NCBI GenBank assembly: GCA_017623315.1
Contig: JAGAPJ010000077.1
Span: forward strand, 1 to 39,403
DNA: 39,403 bases
Source of the DNA: Clostridia bacterium
Lineage (GTDB): Bacteria > Bacillota > Clostridia > Oscillospirales > Acutalibacteraceae
Direction: 5' to 3'
Below are positions 32,962 through 39,403 of the stretch, in pieces. Positions within the stretch are counted from its first letter, which is position 1; each line of letters starts with the position of its first letter. The notes under the pieces were generated by a model that saw only the letters and a program-made list of their open reading frames with translations, searched no databases and was not told where the DNA came from. The translations under genes were made by a program, and so were the position numbers.

Positions 32962-33399
32962 TTGAAGGAAAATACCTTGCCTAAAAAGACAACTTGGCTT
33001 TGGTTTGTAAGGGTTATTTTAATTACCTTTATATTAGTTGCAATTTGCCTTTATTTTACTCCACTTTTTAGTTTCTTAAAAATTGCCGCTATTGTCATTG
33101 GAATTTTGGGGATTATAATTGCTTTTCTTTACCTGCCCTTCTTTTTTAAAACCTATAAAATTATACTTTCCAATGATGCGGTTATTGTAAAGTACGGCAT
33201 TTTTATTAAAGCTGAACATATTATGCCCTATAAACGAATGATTTACGCCCAAAGCTTTGAAACACCTTTAGCTAGGCTTTGGGGTGTTGCCGCCGTGCGT
33301 CTTAAGGCGGCTCGCAGTTATTTGCTTGTTGCCGAAATTGAAAAAGAATCGGCACGGTCGATAATTGACTTTTTAGCCGAGGGGGAATCGCATGAATAA
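32962..33399 (+). CDS. bPH2 (DUF304) domain membrane protein, YdbS-like
   Basis: 145 residues from TTG 32962, which follows AGAGGTGA at good spacing; a GTG at 32953 is in frame but overlaps that site. Two membrane helices (about 14-31, 35-57) are followed by a bacterial PH domain with the expected KYGIFIKAEHIMPYKRM block. The family pair YdbS/YdbT is known in Bacillus and linked to resistance against some bacteriocins and amylocyclicin. It overlaps the next gene by eight bases, so the two are made together. Confidence 0.82.
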   Translation: MKENTLPKKTTWLWFVRVILITFILVAICLYFTPLFSFLKIAAIVIGILGIIIAFLYLPFFFKTYKIILSNDAVIVKYGIFIKAEHIMPYKRMIYAQSFETPLARLWGVAAVRLKAARSYLLVAEIEKESARSIIDFLAEGESHE

Positions 33400-34831
33400 A
33401 GTCTTTCGTGCCCACCCCCTGATGATTTTTAACTTTCTAAAGCCGTTTTTATTCGTGCTTTTAATTCCCGTTGTACGCGGTCTTATTCAGTATGCTGCAA
33501 GCGGTGAATATGACAGTATTTTAAAGTTTGAAATTGTGCTTTCGGTGGCGCTTTTTGTTATTGGTTTTTTGCGTTGGTGGTGTTTTAAGCTAATTTTAAA
33601 TGAGGAAAAGCACACAATTACGGTTATAAGCGGTTTGTTTTTCCGCCGCACCGCTAAAATTAACGTCGACAGGCTTTCTTCGGTACAAACAAAGCAAAAT
33701 CCGCTTGAATTTATTTTTCGCGCGGTTACCTTTCGCATTAATACCGAAGCAGGTAATATTGGCAAGGCCGATTATGAGTTTAAATTAAGTATGAAATCCG
33801 CCAAGGCGGTTTCAACCCTGCTTTACGGCAAGGGCGATAATAAGAAAATTAGGTTTTCGCTTTTTAAAATTGCTGTGCTTGCGGCAACAACCTCATCAGC
33901 CTTTACCGGTATACTTGTAGGTGTTCCGCTTATTTACAGGGCGGGTAATTTGCTAGAAATTGCTATAAGCGATATGCTTATTAATGAAATTAACAACGTA
34001 TCAAATAAGATTGAAACCTATTTTCCACCTGTTGTAAATGCAATTAGCCTTGTTTTTTTGGGCTCTTATCTAATATCCTTCCTTTATTCGTTATTTAAGT
34101 ATCTTAATTTTAGATTAAGGCTTGGACAGGATAAAATGGAAATACGTTCAGGCTTTTTTGTGCGTACCCGCACCGCATTTAAAAAAGCAGCTATTAATAA
34201 CGTAAGAATAGAACAATCCTTTTTAATGCTTTTGTTACGTCGCTTTGCAATGCGTGTTAGTGTTGGTGGATATGGTGAAAGCAAAAGCCGTTCGGAAGTG
34301 GTAATTCCGCTTGAAAAGGGGCAGGAAATTAGAAAGCACTTTGCTGAATATTTACCCTTCTTTAAATGTGACACCGGTGTGTTTATTAAACCACGTCCAA
34401 CCGCAGTTAACCGAAGCCGATTTTTGTTCTTCCCAACCATTTATTTTATATCCGCAGTTGTTTTAACAATTATACTTGGCAATCGGTTTGACGATTTTGA
34501 CCGTTTTGCGTTATTTTGCCTCTGGGTAGTTGGCACTTTAATTATTATTCACGCTTGGTTTTGCCTTTTTGAATGTTTTAAGGGCAAGGTCGATTTTGGT
34601 GAAAATGTGTTTATCCGCAGTCGCAAGGGCTTTAAAACCTGCGAGCTTTACTGTCCAAAAGAAAATGTGGGCGAGGTTAAGCTTGTGCGGTTTCCTGCTG
34701 ATATGTGGCATCACACCTGCCGTTTGCGTATAACGGTTAGAAGTGAACGTGCCGACAGCCTTTGCGTAAGGCATTTAGATTATGAAACGGTTAAAAAGAC
34801 CGTAAATGAATATTTTGAAATTAATGCATAA
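33392..34831 (+). CDS. PH domain-containing membrane protein, YdbT-like
   Basis: 479 residues with about six membrane helices and at least two, probably three, bPH2 domains: after 60 (SGLFFRRTAKINVDRLSSVQ), after 245 (SGFFVRTRTAFKKAAINNVR) and a weaker one from about 395. This is the plan of YdbT, the partner of YdbS. Function is unclear beyond membrane stress and bacteriocin tolerance in relatives. ATG at 33392 overlaps the upstream gene. Confidence 0.82.
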   Translation: MNKVFRAHPLMIFNFLKPFLFVLLIPVVRGLIQYAASGEYDSILKFEIVLSVALFVIGFLRWWCFKLILNEEKHTITVISGLFFRRTAKINVDRLSSVQTKQNPLEFIFRAVTFRINTEAGNIGKADYEFKLSMKSAKAVSTLLYGKGDNKKIRFSLFKIAVLAATTSSAFTGILVGVPLIYRAGNLLEIAISDMLINEINNVSNKIETYFPPVVNAISLVFLGSYLISFLYSLFKYLNFRLRLGQDKMEIRSGFFVRTRTAFKKAAINNVRIEQSFLMLLLRRFAMRVSVGGYGESKSRSEVVIPLEKGQEIRKHFAEYLPFFKCDTGVFIKPRPTAVNRSRFLFFPTIYFISAVVLTIILGNRFDDFDRFALFCLWVVGTLIIIHAWFCLFECFKGKVDFGENVFIRSRKGFKTCELYCPKENVGEVKLVRFPADMWHHTCRLRITVRSERADSLCVRHLDYETVKKTVNEYFEINA

Positions 34832-34861
34832 ATTCACAGTATTTACCCAAAATAATAAAAA

Positions 34862-34877
34862 TGTTCCACGTGAAACA
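34862..34877. other. parS site 1
   Basis: TGTTCCACGTGAAACA, a perfect match to the Bacillus parS consensus. Lies in the short gap between the YdbT-like gene and spoVAE, just ahead of spoVAE's start. ParB binds here. Confidence 0.93.
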
Positions 34878-34890
34878 TGGGGGTTATACT

Positions 34891-35256
34891 GTGAATTTTC
34901 TTTTGGACTGTTTAAAAGCCTTTGCTGTTGGTGGTGCAATATGTGTTATAGGTCAGTTATTAATTGACTTAACCAAGCTTACGCCTGCAAGAATACTTGT
35001 GTCCTACGTTGTGTCGGGCGTTATACTTACAGGTATTGGTATGTATGGCGGTTTAGTTAAGTTTGCAGGTGCTGGTGCAACAGTGCCGCTTACAGGCTTT
35101 GGTTATAGTTTGGCAAAGGGTGTTGAAAAAGCGGTTGATGAATATGGATTAATAGGCGCATTAACAGGCGGTTTGACCGCTACCGCTGCGGGAATTACCA
35201 CCGCTATACTGATGGGTCTTATAATGGCATTGATATTTAAGTCAAAGGATAAATAG
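34891..35256 (+). CDS. spoVAE: Stage V sporulation protein AE
   Basis: 121 residues from GTG 34891, which follows GGGGGTTATACT. An ATG at 34861 is in frame, but it would translate the parS site into MFHVKHGG and has no ribosome binding site, so I reject it. About four membrane helices, with VGGAICVIGQLLIDLTKLTP and GAGATVPLTGFGYSLAKG as the SpoVAE signatures. SpoVA proteins move dipicolinic acid into and out of the spore. spoVAC and spoVAD, usually adjacent, are absent from the window. Confidence 0.92.
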   Translation: MNFLLDCLKAFAVGGAICVIGQLLIDLTKLTPARILVSYVVSGVILTGIGMYGGLVKFAGAGATVPLTGFGYSLAKGVEKAVDEYGLIGALTGGLTATAAGITTAILMGLIMALIFKSKDK

Positions 35257-35290
35257 AAAGTGCGGTATTTCTACCGCACTTTATTTTTTT
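35257..35290 (+). terminator. Terminator of spoVAE
   Basis: AAAGTGCGGTA (35257-35267) pairs with its complement (35272-35282) around TTTC; T-run follows. Confidence 0.88.
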
Positions 35291-35294
35291 ATTT

Positions 35295-35487
35295 AAATTA
35301 TAGTTTATCGCTCTGTTGAATTGGTATTACAGTGTAAGGACAATTCACGAATTGTCCGTAAATTACAGCAATACGTAAACGGGCGATCAACAATTGCCCC
35401 TACAAAATATACAATTTAATTATTCTATAATTCCGAATTACGCATTAAGCATTCCGAATTTCGCGTTACCGATAAACCCCAAATTTA
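35295..35487. repeat. Dispersed repeat ending on the YgjV stop codon
   Basis: Left end AAATTATAGTTTATCG (35295-35310), right end GATAAACCCCAAATTTA (35471-35487). The right end includes the TAA stop of the leftward YgjV gene. Two inverted cores, 35334-35358 and 35380-35403, are of a diverged type (GTAAGGACAATTCACG). Confidence 0.75.
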
Positions 35488-36027
35488 CTTTTCAAATCCG
35501 TCCTTACCGTATCCTATAAACGAAATAATAATTGAAATTATGTTAAAACTTTCGCAAATTATACCACCAAGTGAAAATACCGTAATATTATACGCTAACC
35601 AAGCTGGAGTTACGGCAAAAAGGCGAACTGTACGAATTGCTTTGCCGTTGTTCTTCCACATGGCAATGGTATAAGCAATTTGTGATATTGCTATAACGAA
35701 GGATATTATGGTGGTAATTACAAGTGTTGTTGTCCAAACCTTTTCGAAACATAATAACGAAATAAGGGGCACAACAATATAACCAATGCAAATCGCTGTT
35801 AAAATTGGCGGTTTTTTCAGCTTTTTGTTTAACAATACAAAAGTGTTTGTAAATGCAATAACGTTTATCAAAAAGCCATCGTATGCGCCCAATAATAAAT
35901 AACTTATGCCAAAACAAACGGCTGAAATAGTTTGAACTAAAAATAAATGGCGGTTATTTTTTAGTTGAAACGAGAAAATTATACCCGCACAGGATATAAT
36001 GCTTAAGATTTGCGCTATTACGTCCAT
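35485..36027 (-). CDS. YgjV family inner membrane protein
   Basis: 180 residues with about six membrane helices. QILSIISCAGIIFSFQLKNN and LFLVQTISAVCFGISYLLLG at the start fit the YgjV family, whose function is not known. It is the only leftward gene between spoVAE and parA and lies between the two parS sites. Start ATG 36027 follows GGGGGGTTAAAATTT. Confidence 0.8.
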   Translation of the reverse strand: MDVIAQILSIISCAGIIFSFQLKNNRHLFLVQTISAVCFGISYLLLGAYDGFLINVIAFTNTFVLLNKKLKKPPILTAICIGYIVVPLISLLCFEKVWTTTLVITTIISFVIAISQIAYTIAMWKNNGKAIRTVRLFAVTPAWLAYNITVFSLGGIICESFNIISIIISFIGYGKDGFEK

Positions 36028-36100
36028 AAATTTTAACCCCCCACAAAATTCTTAACAATAATAATATAAATTTTTCTATATGTCAATCTGAAGTTTTTTA

Positions 36101-36129
36101 TTTACAAGCAGTTATTTTATTGATATAAT
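36101..36129 (+). promoter_or_regulatory. Sigma-A promoter of parAB
   Basis: TTTACA (36101-36106), 17 bases, TATAAT (36124-36129). Transcription should start near 36136, eleven bases before parS site 2, so ParB bound there could repress its own operon. Confidence 0.72.
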
Positions 36130-36146
36130 AAATTTGTGATTATTGA

Positions 36147-36162
36147 TGTTTCACGTGAAACA
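36147..36162. other. parS site 2
   Basis: TGTTTCACGTGAAACA, a perfect parS, in the 5' leader of parA. It differs from site 1 by one base. Confidence 0.95.
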
Positions 36163-36183
36163 TTTTGCATTTTGGAGGTTATA

Positions 36184-36954
36184 ATGGGAAAGATTATCTC
36201 GGTTGTTAATCAAAAAGGCGGTGTAGGCAAGACCACAACTGCTGTAAACCTTGCCGCAGCCGTTGGTATTGCCGGTAAAAAGGTCTTGCTTGTTGATGCT
36301 GACCCACAGGGTAACACCACAAGCGGCTACGGTATTCCAAAGAAAAATGTTAAGGTTTCTACATACGAACTTCTTGTAGGTACAGGAAAAATTGAAAACG
36401 CTATAATAAATACCGAATTTGAAAAGGTTGACGTTGTGCCTGCATCTATTGATTTGGCGGCTGCCGAGCTTGACCTTATCGAAATTGAAAATCGCCAAAA
36501 TCAGCTTAAAATGGCGCTCGCCTCGGTTCGTGATAAGTATGATTACATATTTATAGACTGTCCGCCGTCCTTGGGACTTATTACAATTAACTCGCTTAAC
36601 GCAAGCGATACAGTTTTAGTGCCTATACAATGTGAATATTTCGCCCTTGAAGGTCTTTCACAGCTTATGGCGACTGTACGTCAGGTTAAGCGCCTTTACA
36701 ACCCCACGCTTGAAATAGAGGGCATTGTGCTTACTATGTATGACGGACGTTTAAATCTTACAGGTCAGGTTGTGGGTGAAATTAAAAAATATTTTGCCGA
36801 CAAGCTTTACAAAACTGCAATTCCACGTGCGGTAAGACTTTCGGAAGCGCCATCATTTGGTATGCCTATCCAGTATTATGATAAGCGTTCAAAGGGTGCG
36901 GCGGCTTATAACGATTTAGCCAAGGAATTTTTAAAGAAAAATAGGAGGGTATAA
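36184..36954 (+). CDS. parA: Chromosome partitioning ATPase ParA (Soj)
   Basis: 256 residues from ATG 36184, preceded by TTGGAGGTTATA. A GTG at 36136 is in frame but would translate parS and has no ribosome binding site. MGKIISVVNQKGGVGKTTTA carries the deviant Walker A with the extra Lys; LLVDADPQGNTTSGYG and YDYIFIDCPPSLG follow. With ParB and parS it guides origin separation and, in Bacillus, controls DnaA and sporulation entry. parB begins three bases after its stop. Confidence 0.97.
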   Translation: MGKIISVVNQKGGVGKTTTAVNLAAAVGIAGKKVLLVDADPQGNTTSGYGIPKKNVKVSTYELLVGTGKIENAIINTEFEKVDVVPASIDLAAAELDLIEIENRQNQLKMALASVRDKYDYIFIDCPPSLGLITINSLNASDTVLVPIQCEYFALEGLSQLMATVRQVKRLYNPTLEIEGIVLTMYDGRLNLTGQVVGEIKKYFADKLYKTAIPRAVRLSEAPSFGMPIQYYDKRSKGAAAYNDLAKEFLKKNRRV

Positions 36955-36957
36955 GAA

Positions 36958-37800
36958 ATGGCAGTTAAAAAAGGCGGTCTCGGCCGCGGACTTGATTCTC
37001 TCTTTAATGAAAACTCTACCGAAGAAAACGGTGTTTTAAAGCTTAATATAAATGATATCGAGCCTAACCGCGAACAACCACGTAAGACCTTTGATGATGA
37101 TGCAGTTTCTGAACTTGCGGATAGTATAGCACAACACGGTTTAATACAACCTATTGTGGTTTCACCATTATCAAATGGCAGATATAGTATAGTAGCGGGC
37201 GAAAGACGTTGGCGCGCTTGCCGTATTGCAGGGCTTAATGAAGTCCCTGTAATCGTTAAAGAAGCTTCTAAGCAGGAGCTTATGGAAATCGCGCTTATTG
37301 AAAATTTACAGCGTGAAGACTTAAACCCCGTTGAAGAAGCGTTCGGCTACCGTTCACTTATCGACAGCTTCGGCCTTACACAAGAAGAGGTAGCAACCCG
37401 TATGGGTAAATCACGTTCGGCGGTTACTAACGCCCTTCGTTTATTGAATCTAAATGAAGACGAGCTTGATGCCCTTAAAAACAGCCTTATCACCGCGGGA
37501 CACGCGCGCTGTCTTATAGGTATAGAAGATGGCGAAACACGTGCAAAAATGCTTGAGGCAGCTATTAACGGCGCTTCGGTGCGTGATATTGAAAGAATGG
37601 CGCAGCTTGCTAAAAAGCCACAGAAAGCCTCTAAAATAGAGGAAAAGAACAAGCTTTACAGCGAGGTTGAGTTATCTCTTCGCAGCGAGCTTCACCGTAA
37701 GGTTAAAATTGTTTCTACAGGCAAGGGCAAAGGCAAAATTACCATTGAATTTTACAGCGATAAAGAGCTTTGCGATTTTGCAAACAAGTTAACGGATTAA
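36958..37800 (+). CDS. parB: Chromosome partitioning protein ParB (Spo0J)
   Basis: 280 residues. NREQPRKTFDDDAVSELADS opens the ParB/Srx CTPase domain; GERRWRACRIAG and ENLQREDLNPVEEA are the CTP-binding and arginine patches; TQEEVATRMGKSRSAVTNAL is the helix-turn-helix that reads parS; the C-terminal part from about 225 is the dimer domain. Opening KKGGLGRGLDSLF is typical. GGAGGGTATAAGAA precedes the ATG. Confidence 0.98.
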   Translation: MAVKKGGLGRGLDSLFNENSTEENGVLKLNINDIEPNREQPRKTFDDDAVSELADSIAQHGLIQPIVVSPLSNGRYSIVAGERRWRACRIAGLNEVPVIVKEASKQELMEIALIENLQREDLNPVEEAFGYRSLIDSFGLTQEEVATRMGKSRSAVTNALRLLNLNEDELDALKNSLITAGHARCLIGIEDGETRAKMLEAAINGASVRDIERMAQLAKKPQKASKIEEKNKLYSEVELSLRSELHRKVKIVSTGKGKGKITIEFYSDKELCDFANKLTD

Positions 37801-37803
37801 TAT

Positions 37804-37875
37804 ATGACAAAACGTCTTAGAAAATTAATGCCTTGCAGGGTGTTTAGACGCCGTCCACCACCAAATAAATTCTGA
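37804..37875 (+). CDS. Possible 23-residue basic micropeptide after parB
   Basis: ATG four bases past the parB stop, reading MTKRLRKLMPCRVFRRRPPP then NKF and TGA. Net charge is strongly positive, with one Cys and a Pro run. There is no clear ribosome binding site, so translation would depend on coupling to parB. It may be chance. Confidence 0.3.
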   Translation: MTKRLRKLMPCRVFRRRPPPNKF

Positions 37876-37916
37876 TTTTAATAACGAATTTTAAAATTTA
37901 AAGGAGAAGAATTTAT

Positions 37917-38894
37917 ATGTGGTTTATTTTATCATTAGTAACCATATTTTTTTGGGGCGGCAGTGACCTTTTTTCAAAAATGGGTTCAAAATCTACCGAC
38001 AAATACAGTCACTGGAAAATAGTTATAGCGGTTGGTACCGTAATGGGTATTCACGCAACTATTTCGGTGCTTACAGGCACAGAGTTTCAACCAATTGATT
38101 TTATACATTATTTGCCCGCAACATTTTGTTATATAGCATCAATGATTTTGGGTTATGTAGGTCTTCGTTACATAATGCTTTCAATAGGTTCACCTATTTG
38201 TAACTCATCGGGTGCAATTGCATGTATACTTTGCCTTGTTTTTCTTGGAAAAGAACATTTACCAGATGCTATTACCTGGCTGGGTATGATTTTTGTTATA
38301 ATCGGTGTTATTGGGCTTGCTTTTGTTGAAAAGAATGTAGATGAAGAAGTAAAAGAACTTTCGAGCAAATCGGAAAATAAAAAATACCGTGTTAGCTTTA
38401 TCGCGCTTGTATTCCCGTTCTTATATGCTTTACTTGACGGGTTAGGCACTTTTGCGGATGCACTTTTGCTTGATACCGGCAAAGTAAATGAAGATTCAGG
38501 TAACATCGCTTATGAATATACCTTTTTCATAATGGCAATTATTTGCTTTATATATGTATATATTATCAAAAAGGAAAAATTCGAAAAGAAATACGATGCA
38601 CCAAAGTGGATAGGTGCTTGTTGTGAAACAGCAGGGCAATTTGCCTACATTTACGCGCTTGGTCCGAAGTATGGTAATCCTGCTGTTGCTGCACCAATGA
38701 TTTCGGCTTACTGTGTTTTCTCGGTTTTCCTTTCAAGAGTAATTCTTAAAGAAAAACTTACATGGAAGCATTACACAGTAATTTTCACTGTTTTTGCAGG
38801 CATTATCATTATGGGTGTTGCTGAAGGCCTGGCTGAAAAGGATATAGAAATCACTGTAAGCGAAGTTGCAAACTATATTAAAAACATAATTTAA
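37917..38894 (+). CDS. EamA/DMT superfamily transporter
   Basis: 325 residues with ten membrane helices in two similar halves. FWGGSDLFSKMGSKSTDKYS in the first loop, then NSSGAIACILCLVFLGKEH and in the second half APMISAYCVFSVFLSRVILKEKLTW with GIIIMG, the EamA pattern. Substrate unknown. AAAGGAGAAGAATTTAT precedes the ATG. Followed by its own terminator. Confidence 0.88.
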   Translation: MWFILSLVTIFFWGGSDLFSKMGSKSTDKYSHWKIVIAVGTVMGIHATISVLTGTEFQPIDFIHYLPATFCYIASMILGYVGLRYIMLSIGSPICNSSGAIACILCLVFLGKEHLPDAITWLGMIFVIIGVIGLAFVEKNVDEEVKELSSKSENKKYRVSFIALVFPFLYALLDGLGTFADALLLDTGKVNEDSGNIAYEYTFFIMAIICFIYVYIIKKEKFEKKYDAPKWIGACCETAGQFAYIYALGPKYGNPAVAAPMISAYCVFSVFLSRVILKEKLTWKHYTVIFTVFAGIIIMGVAEGLAEKDIEITVSEVANYIKNII

Positions 38895-38912
38895 TTTTTA
38901 AACATTCAAATT

Positions 38913-38955
38913 AAAGGTGGTCGGGTTTAAATATCCTGCCACCTTTTTTCTTTTT
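38913..38955 (+). terminator. Terminator of the EamA transporter gene
   Basis: AAAGGTGG (38913-38920) pairs with CCACCTTT (38939-38946), with further imperfect pairing inside; TTTCTTTTT follows. The 38956-39164 stretch after it is AT-rich with no gene seen. Confidence 0.8.
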
Positions 38956-39164
38956 AAAAGTATGTTTATATGAATGATTATTTTTCAATTTTTTGGAAAT
39001 AATTTTTTTATGTACCGCAAAAATCAAAAAACACCCTTTATATATATAATAGGTAAGCGACCCTGTTTTTTATTTATTTTTTAAAGTTGAATAGGTGCTT
39101 AAACGCAAGTAAAACCCAAGATATTGTGGTCAAAAAAATTTTTTAAAAAAGTTTAAAAAAAGTG

Positions 39165-39194
39165 TTGACAAAAGGGTATTGAGTGTGGTATTAT
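39165..39194 (+). promoter_or_regulatory. Strong stable-RNA promoter (probable rRNA operon)
   Basis: A perfect TTGACA (39165-39170), 18 bases, TATTAT (39189-39194) with an upstream TG. A/T tracts from 39132 to 39160 just upstream would act as an UP element. This make-up is typical of rRNA promoters. Confidence 0.8.
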
Positions 39195-39403
39195 ACTCTA
39201 GCGCTCTAACGAGGGGCGCAAAAGACGGACCTTGAAAATTAAACAACGACAATAATAAGGACCCGACAATTCTTAAGAGAAATCGAGAGAAAATGTCAGT
39301 ACTTTAACAAGTATGAAGGACAAAAACAATCCGTCAGTATTGTCTAAGAATGAGCTTAAAGCTTATCTAAGAAGATGTTAACGCCGCAAGGTGTTAAGAT
39401 ATA
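39195..39403 (+). other. Leader of a probable rRNA operon (runs off the window)
   Basis: After the start comes a small hairpin (39201-39219), then GACCTTGAAAATTAAACAAC (39228-39247), which resembles the boxA antitermination region seen before Firmicute 16S or 23S genes. A GCAA-loop hairpin lies at 39378-39397. No ORF or rRNA sequence itself is reached, so which rRNA follows cannot be said. Confidence 0.6.

Noticed and set aside
34861..34890. ATG start adding MFHVKHGGYT to SpoVAE
   Set aside because: These codons are the parS site; there is no ribosome binding site before it, while GTG 34891 has one.
36136..36183. GTG start adding a VSRETF-containing extension to ParA
   Set aside because: The extension translates parS site 2; ATG 36184 has GGAGG and gives the normal MGKIISVVNQKGG start.

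Overview
The window comes from a low-GC, spore-forming Firmicute, most likely an anaerobic gut-type clostridium of the Oscillospiraceae/Ruminococcaceae kind. The reasons are the AT-rich sequence, Shine-Dalgarno sites of the GGAGG or GGTGA type, sporulation and germination genes (spoIIP, gpr, spoVAE, a SpoVB-like flippase), an enoate reductase, aconitase X, and an ApbE/NusG-II/Gx redox module. It covers the chromosomal origin region: dnaA, dnaN, an S4-domain gene, recF, remB, gyrB and gyrA lie in order. parA/parB with two perfect parS sites follow about 17-20 kb to the right. The promoter and leader of what is probably an rRNA operon closes the right edge. Genus or species cannot be set from what I can see.

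Layout. 1-470: tail of an unknown gene, a well-formed 35-codon gene, a terminator and a repeat. 469-1655 (-): MscS channel and a DUF4234-like membrane protein. 1797-5776 (+): an enoate-reductase-type flavoenzyme followed by both subunits of aconitase X. 5913-6936 (-): a small glycine-rich protein, a Gx-transporter-type membrane protein and a NusG-domain-II protein, divergent from lipoprotein ApbE (7002-7943). 8006-10732: secA. 10791-11303: a REP-associated transposase (RAYT). 11323-12171 (-): aldose epimerase. 12283-14190: two genes for a proline-rich protein and a compact SpoIID-like protein with three peptidoglycan-binding repeats. 14462-15307: Mrp ATPase behind a long structured leader. 15505-17598 (-): gpr, spoIIP and a small membrane protein. 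17695-26443: replication initiation and gyrase genes. 26507-29332: CPBP protease and two paralogous membrane proteins. 29541-33399 and on: tadA, flippase (-), rarA, two PH-domain proteins, spoVAE, YgjV (-), parA, parB, and an EamA transporter up to 38894.

How the parts relate. Most of the window is core replication, segregation, secretion and sporulation machinery. The more unusual content is accessory. The aconitase X/enoate reductase neighbours could together dehydrate and then reduce a hydroxy acid. The RAYT gene carries two inverted 27-bp copies of the same motif that forms the core of dispersed repeats elsewhere in the window. Those repeats sit precisely on stop codons. A compact SpoIID/peptidoglycan-binding protein has no export signal. 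apbE looks leaderless. The mrp leader can fold into a tight series of hairpins. I found no CRISPR array, tRNA gene or prophage.
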